Positions 29,501 through 44,500 of a stretch of 64,000 bases of DNA are shown in pieces. Made by a program: the position numbers and the translations under genes. The DNA is taken from the NCBI RefSeq assembly GCF_905220365.1, contig NC_061138.1, forward strand, positions 9,997,814-10,061,813, in the 5' to 3' direction. The notes below the pieces were generated by a model. That model saw only the letters and a list, made by a program, of their open reading frames with translations, did not search any database and had not been told where the DNA came from. Source of the DNA: Vanessa cardui. Lineage: Eukaryota; Arthropoda; Insecta; Lepidoptera; Nymphalidae. Each line of letters opens with the position of its first letter. Within the stretch, counting starts at the first letter, position 1.

Positions 29501-32500
29501 CGGGCATCCCTATTCAGCGCCTTCATTTCAAATTGAGAATTAAATTATGAAATCGCACTGTATATTGATGAGGATATCTTTGATTACAAACACTTATGTG
29601 TATACGAATCTACAATACGCACGGTAAACGAGTCAACCGTTCAACCGTGTACGTTCGGATAAACAGACGGTTGGGCGATTTACATTGTTGATGACAATTT
29701 ACGTGATACAACGCACGAATGCATCTGAGAACACAAATCACTAGGCGTTTGTCGTGTATCGATCGCGCTTGAACTGCAATTCTATAATCTCTGAAAATAT
29801 TGAATTACATTTAATTCAATTGTTCGTAAGCATATTCATGAAATATAACTTTTAAAATAGGTCTATTTTTGATATATTACAGTATCGTTTTGGAAGATAA
29901 GGAAAAGTCCATCCGATCTATCTCTCTTTCTCTCTTGTCTCTCTGCCTCTTTCTATTGTATACGATTTTATTTTTTATTATTTTTGCTTTTATTTCAAAT
30001 GAGATATTTAATAACAACTTTGTCATTTATTTACTCTCAAATGTTGTTAATTGATTTTATCGTGTCTGTTATTTAAGACATAATATAAAGCGAAAGAAAC
30101 CTCTTTCCAACCGGGTATCCCAAGACACTTCTCGTTTGCATCTCCACTGACAAGCTGTCCGGGCCTCTGTTGTATTATATGTTTTTACTTTTTTAGTTTA
30201 ATGTACTTTGCTGTGGTTATTTTTATAACCAGGCAGCATCACAATTAAATTTTGTGGTATTTTAGTGTCGAAAGTTACCCATTAAAATTGAGAGGAGCAG
30301 TTTTTTAAAGTTTTAAGAATTTGAATTGAATTAAATGAAAACTTAATTAGGTGCTTGTTTGAATTTTCGTATAGAATTTAAACAAAATTGTTAACAATTT
30401 TCATACTATAAAAATATACTACTTAATGATCTTAACTTCTTTCCCGCTGTAGGCCTTTGTGGAGACTCATTAGAGCGGTTACCACCGCACTATTCTACCG
30501 CTTTACAGCATTACTTTGTATTACAATGTTACGGTTGAATGAAGCAGTTTAATTATGTTTCACGTACTACCTAAGTGGATCATCCTAGTTCCATGTTAGT
30601 GGCGCCATGGATCACAAATGACAGCGGCGATGTATATCTATTACCATATTTCATAGCGTCTCACAATCCATAGATTGATCCGGTTCAGTGAGAGCCTAAA
30701 TAATAATAGTAAATTTCCCACTGCTGGACTAAGTCCTCCTCTCCCATTAAGGAGAGGTTTTGGAATATATTCCACAACGCTATCCCAATGGGGGTTGGTG
30801 GAATACACACGTTCAGGCAGGTTTCCCCACGATGTTTTCCTTCTTCGCCGAGCACGAGATGAATTATATATAAACACAAATTAAGCACATATATGTAGAG
30901 GTGCTTGCCTGGATTTGAACCCTAAATCATCGGTTAAGGTGCACGGCTTCTAACCACTAAGCCATCTCAGCTCATTTATCAGATCAGGTTCCATCAACGT
31001 TAATTATAACTAATAATAATAAAAAATTCTTAAATTGAACTTTAAACAAGATACGCGATCTTAAAAATATATTCATTCTGAATCATCGCGCATGTGGTTT
31101 TTTATCTCTTTAAATAAATGCTTCCAAACATACGCCGGTACCCACACTGACATTCTGACATCGCTTGCGCGAGGTTGACACGAGTAAATAAACCGCCTAC
31201 ATAAATATTTATGAAACGAAGTACGGAAAGGAGTGTTTTTTAAGTCTGTTCGGTTTTTAATTCTTTGCTTCCGAAAATTGTATGCCTTTAAAATCTTATG
31301 TTTTTAATTAAAAAAGTAACTAATCTAAGAATAAATGTTAACAATTTTAATATATAATAGTTATGTAAAAGTAATAGCTTTTAAATGTTACACAATTAGG
31401 TAAATAGGTTTCCTTCTAATGAGGCTTTTGGAGGTTACTTCAAACTTAGTTTGTAACCAAATGACAAAAATCCATGATGTTATATGTCCAAAGTTATATT
31501 ATTTTATTAGTGTACTATATGCATAAGAATGGCCGAACTTCGACCACTGTGGACAGAGATAAAATATTCGTAGAAAAAATTATAGTCGAAAAGTATGTGA
31601 TCAGATCCACGATCTTACTTCCGAGTATTTTAACAAAAAAACCAGATATTTTTTTATTCCAATAAAAACATTCGAAATTAGATTAAAAAGAGAGTCAGCC
31701 AGTCAGTTTCCTAGACCGATAGTTCTTTTCATTCGTTGTCTACCACAAATAACATTTTACTTATGTAAATTATATAATCATAATTGTGATATAATTAAAC
31801 TAATGAGTTAGAAATTTCACACCATCTTCTATGACTTTAATACGAGTTTTTTTTAAATTTACAAATTATATTTAAAAAAAAAACATTAAAAAAAAACTTA
31901 ACGTAATAAATCTGTTTACGAGTATTTATTTGATACATCGTACAAAATTTAAGCTTGATCTGATGGGTCGATCCGGCTTTAAATTCAGTCGCTAGAATGA
32001 CCCAAACACATTAACGGCTAAAATTAATTAAAAACTTGTAAGTATTTGAAATTTACGAGAATTTTTGTTTTTTATACGTAAATGACAAATGTATTTTTTT
32101 ATTCATTTTAAGTAAAATATTCTCTCGTCCGTTTGGCATTTGTTTATCATATGAATAAATAAAATAAAAAATTGGTCGCTATTGTTTCAGCGGCAAACAA
32201 AACACTCGGCAAACAATATTCGTTTCACAGAAGGGAATCTCTAAAACATGAATAAACAAGTAATATAGAGGGAAGTGTTTGTGTTTCGGACACAGATTTA
32301 CACGTCACAGCCCCTGGGCCTTCATAATTCTTATTAATATTTCGTATATGTAACAATAAATGTTTTAACAGCTGGAGCAGATATCTTCATCTATCTACAC
32401 ATATAATAAAATCGGAGTGTCTGTTTGTAATATTAAAATAGCCTTTTTTACTTAATGCATATAAACTTATACACGGTACGTATACTAAAATATCATATTT

Positions 32501-35500
32501 TTTGCAATTTTTGTCTATTTGTCTGTGTGCCTGTTCCGGCTTATCTCTGGAACGACTGGACCGCTTTTGACGGGATTTTCACTGGCAGATAACTGATATA
32601 ATGGGGAGTAACTTAGGCTACAATTTTTTTTGTTATATATTAATATAGTTGCAGTGCTTGTATGGTCGAACGTTCGATAGATAGCCACGTTACGTCAGGT
32701 TAGAAGGGTAGTGTAAGTAGTGTTTTAGTCTGTAACTAAAACACTACGACCATATACGGTCAAACTATATGAAACATATAAATATTAAGTTACACGCTTG
32801 TTATGCCGCAAGGCACATTTATAAAATTATTTAATTTAAAATTATAATACGTTTCATTCAAGTAGGTTTGTTTGAAAGAGGTAAATCATTTCTGAGTAAT
32901 TTTAAATTCGGTTAAACGTAAACGTACTAACCAGTTTTTCGATATAAATTATTCGGAGAAGAACCGGCATAATACTCGGTAATTACATTTCACTGTATTT
33001 ATTGTTTTTAATTAATAAATTTACGAGAAAACATATTGTTATGAGTGAGAGATATGAAATTCCATTTGAAACAACATGATATATATGTTTTTTAATTAAA
33101 TGACAAAATTAAATCAAAGTAATACGAGACAATTTCGTGTATACTAATATAAAGTTACTCGAACAATATAATTAACGTAGTAATTAGTTCCTTCTAAATC
33201 AACAAAGATAATGCAATAGTCAAATTTACCCTCGAGCGGTTTCGGGAAGCGTCGTCTGATACTCGGGTACCCATCTACTTGTATTTAATTGGGCCTTTAA
33301 TTGAATAACGTAATGCATGAAATTCAGGGTATTAATCATGTTACTCCGCACATAACTATGTGCGAAACTTCTACTGAATATACATTTTGATTAAATGTTG
33401 AACGTGTCTACATCTTGTATGCATAAAATGATTGGGGTCGATGTGTAATCGATTAACATTTCGTATGATACTAATACTAGTTATCGGATCGAAATTCGCT
33501 TTTAATGGTGTGTTGACATTATTATATTAAAATATTTTGTAATACATAAATGTTGTAATCAATCATAGTAATCCCGCCTCTGTCGTTCCCACTTTGCGCA
33601 CTTCAATCACCCGGAGGGAATACATCATATCGAAATTAACCTAAACAATTTTAAGTTAACTACAAATTAAAAAACATATTTATGTATAGTAATTATTAAT
33701 AGATAGTAATTAACTTTTTTTACTAAATCGTTTATTTTAATCCCGTGCGGTGTTCTCAGCAAAGCACTCCTTTGGAGAAAAACTTAGGTCGATTCGGTTT
33801 CAAGAGTTCTGAATTGAATAAAGTTTTTTTAGTAAGGAATTACTAAGAACTCTGAATAGCGGAGAACCTATAAATCGATCGTTATGGCCGGCAAGCACAT
33901 AAATGACAAATATTATATTTGAAATCCATATTTTGTATTAAACTCTGGTGGTCAATGTAATTTGTAAGAAATATCATATCGTAAAATTTTTGCATAAAAA
34001 ATATCTTTATTTTTTATTAATCGCTTGAATCATATTTTACCTTCCCTTCGTACCTGAAATGACAAATGGCAAATGTCCAAATGTCCATTTTAATTACGGA
34101 AATGTCACCGAAAACGAACGGCCGGCTGAAATTGACTGTCGCTTTAGGGCCCAATAAACATTTTTATTCTCTTCTATGAATTACGATACCAACGAATCCC
34201 GCGTGTACGTCACGTGCCGCATAACGAACGTCAAAAGACCATAGAGGCCGTAAAATGAAGCCGCGATAACCAAATGTCAGGAAATAATATATGTAAGCTC
34301 TTGCCTTTGGAACTAATTTACTAATTTATTGGGCGCGACGACGATTAACTTTCAAGTTCGTATATTAATTCAATAAATGCATATGCACCCGACACTGTAG
34401 TGTCGGGTGCAGATAAGAGTTTCACCTTAACTTTTTAAGTATTGTTAGATGACCATAGTGTATGAACTGTAAAATTGTTAACTATTCCTCACGTAGCCAC
34501 TAAACTAGGGAGTTAAGATGTCATATCCCTTGTGCCTATAATACACTGGCTCACTCATCCTTCAAACCGGAACACAACAATACTAAGTATGGTTTTTTGG
34601 CGGTTGTATAGTCAATTTGATGAATGGACCCAAGACACACCAAGTAAACATTTTATTTCAGGAAATACACTCTTTGATATTTTTAGCTTAATATATCTCT
34701 CATTCATAAAAATTGTATAAACTCTTCCGTGTATATTTTTATTTTCAATTCAGTCCATAAAGACGCTATTACGGTGGTGTGTAACTGTAAAGCATAATTA
34801 AATCCGATCGGTACATCTTGTGAGACTCCGTTAGGCAGTCGACTTGTTATCGTGAGGCAGATATATTGAGTTGAATGTTTTATTTAAAAAATAACTTATT
34901 AATGTTTTGATGATAATAATTTATGGTAGTTAGGTAAAGTGTCGTGTCTGTCATTTATTTAATAGTCGAACATCAGCCGGAGACATTTTGTAAATCTGTG
35001 CATAAAAAACGTATTTTCACAAATGTCAAGGCATACTTTCACAAAGGTGGAAATATGTTTGTATTCTTTAACAATTTCATTAAAATAATGAAGCTTATAA
35101 AATATTTCAATACTTTTAGCATTGGAATTCCAAAAATTCTTAATTGCCGAGTTTAAATGTCATAAAAGTAAACCACTCTCTAAATATCAAAATTTTACAG
35201 TCAAGTGCCAGACCCATTTTATACTCACGTGCATCGGCAAAATTTGTTATTATGTACCGATAAAGAAACAGCCTTTTAGTGTGTCATTATTGTGTAAAAG
35301 CCTTTTCGGAGCGTGAATGTTAGATGAACGTGAATTACGTATATTCTATATCGTGTTTCTGATGTATTGGAATATTTTTAAATTCTATATAAATAAAGTA
35401 TAAAACTTATATATTAATAGCGTAAGTCGGTTTTCGTCCCAGTCACTGTTTGGGTTGTGTGTGTTTTTTGCCGTATAAGAAAAAAAATGAAAAACGTCAA

Positions 35501-38500
35501 CAAATTGAATGTAAATTATGATCGACAAGCTCCAATTCTAACTAAACTAATAGTATTTGACATTGAAATTTAATTAAAGAAAGATTTTATAATTTTGGCC
35601 AATGAAACTTGCATTTGACAATGAAATCAGAACATAACCTGTAATAAGTTTCGAAATTCCTAAAGTCTATTGATTACCTAAATGCGAAACTCCGCATTTA
35701 GGTAATCAATAGACTATTTCGCTGGAGTTTATTAAAATCAATACAATTCCTTATGTAATTTTTTATTTATATTTATGCTAGTATGACGTAAAAATGTTAA
35801 ATGATATCATTTGTATGAGGACTAGTAATCCCACACCGTTCCCTGAATTTGGTGCCAACCGCACCCAACTATGTATGTTCCTGTGACCTACTTACATTAT
35901 TATATAGATGTTCATGCGTGTTCGTGAATTTTATTCATGCAACTTTAATTTAATTTATATGTATAATGTTTTAGTTCCCTATATAGTCTCACTTGTTTAG
36001 AAAATAAAGGTAAAAGTCCTCGCTCTGACCTATTTTCATTATAGTCGCAGTGTCCTGCAATGACTGGGGAATTTATGTTTATATATACGTATCGGGGATA
36101 TCTCTGAAGTAATACTCTTCTAATAATGATGCGACATTTGAATGTATTTTCAAATTTTTTTGAAAACTATATCATATTGAAGATTTATTTCATATACATG
36201 ACATATTTAATGCATATTGATGTTAGTATTTATTTAAAGACTATGGACGTTCCGCATCTTCTTTCTATATTCAATAGTTAGGTAAATAATATATTTATAA
36301 AAGAAGATTTTCGGAGGCATAATCTTACCTTATTTCTGAAAATATAGATATAAGATTTCTTTATCTAAGATTCTCCTACTGTTGTGTTGTTTGTAATGTA
36401 TATTATACATCATTACAAGCTCCTAAATTTATTATGTAATAAATTAATATTAATACTCCTCATAAACATCTAAGGCTAAATATTGAAAATCGCTATCTGT
36501 AAATCACGAAAAAAATTGCCCTTACTTATCCCCATTTATCCAACGTGATCGATTGTCTTCACAATCGATTTGTATGATACAACCGATTTCGCTGCCTGCT
36601 ATGATTTATTCGCGTCGTGTTTACACCGCGCCGATAGCGCCTTTGTGACGCTAACGCTTCGAAGAGCCCTTCAGAGCGGTAATATTGACGACATAAAAAA
36701 ATGCCTTTTCTTTAATCGCCTCTCTCTTCTATTAGAAAGAGAATCGAATAAAATAAAGTGCTTGTAAGTTGCATTATATTTATTTGGATAGATTTTTTTT
36801 ATAGAAAGGTCTATAGATATAGTACACTTTAAATTTTCCATTGATTTTTATTTATTGGATGTTCCCTTGTTATATATTAACACTAGCTTAATCTGCGAAT
36901 GTACACGTTTTACACAAACCACCGACACCAATTTTCCCCTTTAGGGGCGGACGGAGTTTAGTGAAATCCATATTTTATAAATTTTTGTTTCCATCATATT
37001 AGTATCCTATAAATATCCACCATCATATAAATAAATATTAGTTTCACCTCGTATGAAGAAACCAGATTTAACAAAGAGAAGGTTAAGAAGTACTAAAAAT
37101 TTAATTTAGCGAAGTGCTCCCATCGCCTCTGGGAATCCTCTTCCATTTGTGATATTAACAGCATTATATATTGTCATAGAGTGGAGTGGCGGTGGTGGCA
37201 ACGGCGAGTACCGCGTTCGGAGGCAGCTGTCGGTATCTTCAGACTCGAAACTCCTAGACGAAGGTGCGAGGGAGGACGCGAGGGTAGTGATGAGGCCGAA
37301 ACGACCACCCAGGCCAAAGTCGGAGGCCTTCCTTGGCCCACACGAACATTCTAATCGTCGGACCAAGCGGTTTAGTGCCTTTGGGGTGAGTTAAAATTAC
37401 TAAGTGGTTTGTACGTCTTCATGTTATTATAGTCCTAATTAATTCATCTGTTTTTTCATAGTTACTTCCATATGTTGATAAACATTGTATCTCATAGTAC
37501 GTAAAGTTTTTTTATTTAATTAGTCTAAATGCAAATATGTATTAATTATACATTGTATATATTCCTAATTAGGTAGGTATTTAAATATTATTTACTTAAT
37601 AATCCCAATGTTTTTGCGGTCGTAGAAGCATTTTACGTGTCGAGATCTTCGTGCATCATTTAGCAAGTCAGGGCGGTCACTCGTAAAGGTCCCTTGAGGG
37701 AAAAATAATGGAGTCACTGTTCGCTCAGTGACTCGCATTGATGATGAATACAAAAAGAAAGCACCGACAGTGATGGATGTGATATTTTCATATCATACAG
37801 ATGTGTCTGATATTAAGTCATATACAAAGTTATCTCACACGTTTTTTTTTAAATTAGAAATTCTCGGTTTCGCAATGTTCAATGTAAACGAGATATATTC
37901 ATTTGTTGACATAAGAATAGCACGTATGCAGTCGGAGAACGAAGCGTCGGTCACTTAAAGGCTTCGCGTGATATTTGCATATAAAGATAACCCGCGACAT
38001 CGCCTTACTATGCAGTATCCGTATAAGGTGAGAACTGTCTTATTAAAATCGTTCGAACAGTATGTAGACAATGAAATATCTGATTGCACCGTACTCGGGG
38101 AACGGAAAGTGAAACAGAACGAATTTAACCATTATGCATTGTGTGTTAATGTTTCAAATATCTTGTCTTTTTATTACGTATATGTAATTTTTAACTGAAG
38201 GCAAATTATTTAGTCTTGGTTCACGTGGGAAATGAACTTTGGATATGTTTAGTTCATTGTTTATAATATTTAATATTAAAATCCTTCTTAATTTTTTAGA
38301 ACGTTGAATTCTTAATTATGAAAAAAATATATAGTTGCATAGACCCAAAATAATTAATTAGTATTAATCCTATTCAAGAGTGGGAATGGCAATAGCCCAG
38401 GGAAAGGTACGAAAATATTTTTAGTTACAGGCGTGTAATCATTAATTACTCCACAGCTTAATTAATACGAAAATAAATATTTATTAAGAAAACGACAACG

Positions 38501-41500
38501 TACATCTATTTCTAACTTCCCCAACGCCTGAGCCCGCATACCGTCTGCCGTAACAAACCGTATCACATTAGTTAAATCAAATATTTAGACAGGCGCTGGC
38601 GAAGAAAGCGAAACGAAGTAAGCGGGAATAAACGAAGTTCGAGATAACGCGAACAAGCGCTCACTAAACATTTCTTTGGAAAACTACGTTATATTTATAA
38701 ACGCTAGTTGACCAAACAGGCTTAGTACATTAAACAAGATTAAAATGTTTGCTACATTAAATACATATTTTAAGGAACCCTAAAAAGTATTTTTATACAA
38801 GAAACTTCCTCAAGATACACCTTTGTTATACTAACACACAATTATAAATATAATTAAGAAGTATTTTATAATATTTTTTTCCTATACGAGTAGAATTATG
38901 TATATTATATACACGTACTCACACATACCTATATATGTATAGTCTACCATTCCTTTTTTAAAAGTAGCTTTTACTGGTCTCTAATAATTGTATTGAAATT
39001 GATTCTAATAAAACTATTCTAAAAACGTATCGTTAGCACTCCACACGTATGATTGCGAAGATAAGATATAAAATATACAGCAGAATAGCTGCGGAGCTGA
39101 GAGCACTTCAAGATAGACTAATCGTTATAAACAACTGCCGCGGAAGATATTCTAAGCGATAATAAATTGCCGCGACATTACTTACGGTATCCACATTCTT
39201 ACGCTACGGAGTCGTACGTTTGTAGTGTATATACTTATTTATACGTTTCCCCTGTGAACAACTTACTGATATTTATCATGCTATATTAAAAAGCTTTGCT
39301 TTCAGAATAGTTTTGAACCGTTTCAAGTAATTATTTTGTGATCATTTTTACTATATGAGATAGCATTAGCTGCTTGATACAGGCTTAGAAATTAAAGTAA
39401 AGTAACAGCCTGTTAATTTCCCACTGCTGGGCTAAGGCCTCCTATTCCATTAAGGAGAGGCTTTGGAACATATTCCACCACGCTGTTCCAATGATTGATG
39501 GTGGAATGCACATGTGGCAGAATTACGATGAAATTTGACACATCCAGGTTTCCTCACGATGTTTTCCCTCACCGCCGAACACGAGATGAATTATAAACAC
39601 AAATTAAGCACATATATATAGTGATGCTTGCCTAGCCTTGAACCCGAAATCATCGGTTAAGCTGCACGCGTTTTAACCAGTGGGCCAACTCAACTCTTCA
39701 AAATGCTAAAGCATATTTTAAACGAAATTATTGTTTCGAAATTTTAACTTGGTGGTAGGGCATTATGCAAGCCCCTATTTACCATCCACTCATCAGCTTC
39801 TACCGCCCAACAACATACTTAGTTAATGATTGCAGGCACTGGCGGTGGTGACCACTGGCTCATTTTTCAGGTTGCCTACCGATACAATAAAAAATGTATA
39901 TACAATATACACATTAAATTCCAGAGATAAAGTTAATCATTTAATTATAAAAAAGGTAGATTGTGTTAAAAATAAGTAACTACTGAAAATTTCACAATTT
40001 TGTTCTGTATTTTTAATCTGAACCTCAACTCGGCCTTGTCAATACAGTGCCGTGTAGTTTTTCAGGTTTTATTTTATTGTCAATAACGTAAGCAATAAAG
40101 CCTACATGAATTTTATGTATTTATGAAACTGGTATTTTAGGTTTTATTCATCCCACATTGACATATATCAACATACATAACTTATGTATGATTTTTAATA
40201 TGTTTCTCAGTACACTTTTGTGCTATTTTTATCCATCTAACACAAGAAAATATGTATAGGTATATAAATTATAGATGACTATAATTTTATCTGTCCGTTT
40301 CTTAATAATATTGGATACTGAGTAAAAAAAAATGATAATGAGACGTCTTTTTCATTGACTTGCTTTGATCGATTTTCTGTTATTTATGTTTCTCAAATAG
40401 TTTTCCAAATGAATTATTTTTAATATTCCGACGTTTGGAGCACTTTACAGCGTTCGTGGTCACGGGTAGACTCGAACGCTGTAAAGTGCTCGAAACGTCG
40501 AAATGTTAAAAATAATTAATATACGCGATTCAAATCCGTTAAAAATAGTTTTATTTCAATGTGTAATAATCGCGAAAATTTAAGACAACTTTTCCAAATT
40601 ACATAATATTTTAGAGTCGTCGTAATCAATATATATATTTTTAATTTAGCTATTCTATAAATATAAAGATATACATATGTATAAGGGTAGAATAGATAAT
40701 CAGTTACGTGATGCTCGTGCACGTTTCAATTGTCGAGTGAACATTGACGAATGGTCATCTTATTGTCGGCAGGGTGACTCCCCCTTCGGGAAATCCGAGG
40801 CTTATATTAAACTGGAGCAGCTCGGCGAAGGCTCCTACGCTACAGTATATAAGGGATATAGCAAGTGAGTATATTTTACCTGAACACTAATAAAATATTT
40901 TCAACTGAATGTTTGTAAAATGTGTTACAAATTGTGATGAAGATGGATCTTGGATGATATTGTAACGAAAATAACGCAATAACTTCCAATTTATGAAATT
41001 GAATGTATTTTATTTTATGAATTGACAATCACCGTAATATTCATAACGTAATGAAAAATCTTAGAATTATTTTGTATTCATATCAGTTCCCGATATCGCA
41101 CGTATGTCATTTATTCGAAGAAAAGACTATTTTCCATTTTTATTGGAATTATTTAAAAAACATTAGTAATCGTCGTTATTTATATCAAAATTACATAGAT
41201 GTTGTACTAATACAAATTGATACTGAATATTAAATTATATATTCAATATCTAAATATTGATTTATCTTAATTATTGATTTTAACTCCGTAGAATTCATAC
41301 AATATTTGTTTATAATTAGTTACCGAAATAATTATGAATGTAAAGAATTCATTAAGAGTCGATCATTTCGCCTAGTTATGTCACACAAAATATCGAACGG
41401 CGTGGGGTGTTATACATTCGGTAAACCCTTTGACTTTGGTCGATATGCAAAACAGGATCCTCTTAGCCTACTTTGTTCTGAACCGACCGTGTTTTATGCG

Positions 41501-44500
41501 GACCTCTCGCTTTAAAACGAGCTCTGAAATATTCAATGGGAGTATTGTTGGCTTCGCTGAATATTTCGTTGAATTGTTGACACCGGTTTGCATAACGCGG
41601 CCAACGTTGCATGCTCTATGTTGGACTGTAGAGCTTCTGAATTGATTTGATATATGTTTCTACTTGACATGGATATTTATATGTAAACAGAGCACTATAA
41701 GCCGGAACTAATTGATTTATGTTTTTATTTTTTTATTAATAAAAAAATATTTTTTTCATTCATCATTCGTGTATTAACATTGTTAGTTTTTAGATTATAT
41801 ATTGTTTCATCTATCAAAGTATGTGTTAAATTTAATATGTCATTTTTATCAGTAAAACTTAAAACTACTTGAACTTTAGTGTGGTAATACATTCAACCTG
41901 AATATTGTTTGTTTCTTCATAATGTGTGACCTGATAAATGTTTACAATTTCTTCTAAAACAGTTTCAATTCGATAATAAAAAATGTCATGCTGTGCAATA
42001 ATTCCTGTGTTATATAATGCAAATGATCCATGTTCATTAATCACAAATGATTAACCAATTCATCCGATCGATTAGCACGTTATATAAGATCACTTGAGAC
42101 CTTTTAATTGCCGCTCTTGTGTCGCTCAGTGAATTACTAGACCGTAATTAGAGATATTAGGGTAGCTCCAATTAATGCACAAGTTTTCGTTACCAAGTTA
42201 AGAGTTAGGTCGAAACGTATTAGCAGTTGTAAAACTGGTTACCGACGATTTTATACGTGAAATTGTATTTCACACAAAATCTAAGAGGAGTAACGAGCAC
42301 GTACGACTTGCTGAATTGCCATGTTCATATCACGTGAAAGTTTCAGCGATAACTTTGTCAGATTTAGGAGTCGTGACGCTTACACCAACTTTTCATGAAT
42401 ACTTTAACCGTTTGAATGTGTAGGGTAATCGTAAATTATTAAATACTATTTTTAGTACATCAGTTTGTTGATCATTATCATTACATAGTCTTAAACAAAA
42501 TCACTTACCGCTCTGTAATTATGTATGCTTAGATCTTAAAATTACGGAATGGATTTTGATGCAATTTTTTTTGTAATAGGTAGACGAATCGCGAGGAAGG
42601 TTTTTGGTATATAATACATGAACAATATAAAAAAGAAACACCGATAATTTTAGATGTTTCTAATGTGATTTCGTAAATAAACAAAATCCGTATATTAAGT
42701 ATCAACATTGCACTCGTACAAAGCCGGGACGACTCTAGTATCATATAAATTGCATAGTCTTATTGCAAATATAAAAGTAACGTAACAGTCTGTAAATGTC
42801 CCACTTTTAAGCGTCAGACTAGAAATAAGGAACAACTTTATTCTACAGTGTAGTCGTGGGTTGCAGAATTGAGACATAGTATTTACATACTCGTATAATA
42901 AGTATTTAATTCCATATTCAAACGATGCCGTATCACTAAACTTATATTCAATTCAAATTCAATTATATTCGATTTAAAGTATCGAGGTCAGAGGATGTCG
43001 GCTCACACCTCCCGGAAATCGTGTCTCGTGTAGAGCAGATTGGGCCCAATTATTGTAGACAGTGAAACTACTGAGACCATTTTAATAATAAATTCGTCCT
43101 TCTGAGCGATTTCGGCCACTGCAGCCGTAAACCTCTCTTAATCTAGGGTGCAAAAAACCTGGACACCTCAAGACCGACTCACCCATGATATTCCAGCCGG
43201 AAATTGGTAAAGCGCCTCGGATAATCTTTCAAAAATATATTTTTTGGCGCTTATTGTCAAAATATTGCTGTACCCGGTCACTGGTTGTGCATAAGATGAA
43301 GCTAGCCATACTATAGTAAAAGTGTTTGTAGACTATGACTTTTGTGTCTGTCTATCTATTTCGAGGTGATCTCGAAATCGAGTAGTTAATAGACCAATGA
43401 GACAGTCAGATGCTTATATTCAATAAACATCAACCTATTAATTTATTACAATCTTATTTTTAAATGAATAGTTATAATGTTCATATTATTTTTAAACCGG
43501 TTTCACTTGATTTCGGAGCGTCCATTCCATAACGATGGATACCGTAGCTTCCCAAAACATATCAAATATTCGTAGATAAATAAAGTGATATTGATGTATA
43601 GAATAGTTTAATTTACTTATTGTAATGTTCAGTATTTATTTAATGACATTATATAAGTCTTAATATGAAAACGCCAGAACTAGCAAGCGCGAAGTGTTCT
43701 CTGTAGAAGCAACACAACAAATTAGCTTACGAATACTTGAGATTGAATAATTAACTCCCCATTACAAGTTGGTGTGAAGAACTTGGTACTCGTGCACGTG
43801 AGAGTTTCGATGGCGTCGCATCTTGTGTTTAGCGTTATGTAGTTTTATACAATGAGGTGTGGGTGGCGCGCTCGGTTGACATCATAGCTTTAAAGGAGCC
43901 AGTAATAACCTTTGAGGTATCTCGAAGCTGTCTTCATTATGTATATATTCTAACATGATAGTATTATTTATTGAATTAATATGTACTCCATATGAGTATA
44001 GTAAGACACAAATTAGATGTAGCATCGGAAAATGCAATGGGATGAAAATAAAACCGATTACTGCCGATTTACACAACCAACATAAATAGCTCCCTATCGC
44101 GCCATTCGACGCTATTCTATAGATTCACGCGTCAGAGAAAACAAGTGTATATATATCGACGCGTCAAATTGACGAATACATTAGGTCATATGTTATTACT
44201 AGTTATTACGTTTGTGCAAAGATCATATTCACGTGAGAAATAAATATTGATAATTTGGGATAGCGTACTTAATTCGGATGTGATCGGTTTTACGAATTTT
44301 GCCGATGCGACATCTAAGTTGTGTCGTACTATAATTACATATATTTACACCAATTATTATTTCGGTAATAGTTAATGCTGGTGAGTTTTGGTTCGAGCTA
44401 GTAAAATCTTGGTGACAACGACGGTGTAAGGAATAGTTAATATTTCACACAGTACCAATAGTCATGGACGGTTGTGACCAGAAGTCAATCGTAAATACGT

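Larger units (their letters stand above)
27628..37179 (+). other. Eip63E: Eip63E intron 2 (9.6 kb)
   Basis: GTGAGT at the 5' end and CATAG at the 3' end, phase 1. It contains a SINE (30695-30973), several dispersed repeat fragments, and hairpins at 29219-29305, 32717-32747, 34384-34411 and 35664-35715. A less AT-rich block at 36540-36745 carries an ATCGATTGT inverted repeat. No coding exon was identified. Confidence 0.8.
37386..40772 (+). other. Eip63E: Eip63E intron 3 (3.4 kb)
   Basis: Phase 0. It holds a minus-strand SINE (39394-39696), a dispersed repeat fragment (39748-39885) and a foldback element (40412-40590). Two 76-aa ORFs at 37728-38198 show no domain or splice context and are taken as noise. 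Confidence 0.85.

Noticed and set aside
34384..34411. Bacterial-type intrinsic terminator
   Set aside because: GC hairpin present but there is no T-run, and the host is clearly eukaryotic with spliced genes.
37106..37366. 86-codon minus-strand ORF over exon 3
   Set aside because: Antisense shadow of a coding exon that fits Eip63E in phase on both sides.
37728..38198. Two consecutive 76-codon ORFs in intron 3 as a small gene
   Set aside because: No domain, AT-driven composition and no connection by splice sites in phase with the flanking exons.
43000..43260. GC-richer block in intron 4 as an exon
   Set aside because: Stops occur in all frames over short distances. Pieces such as CGATTTCGGCCACTGCAGCC resemble decayed dispersed repeats.
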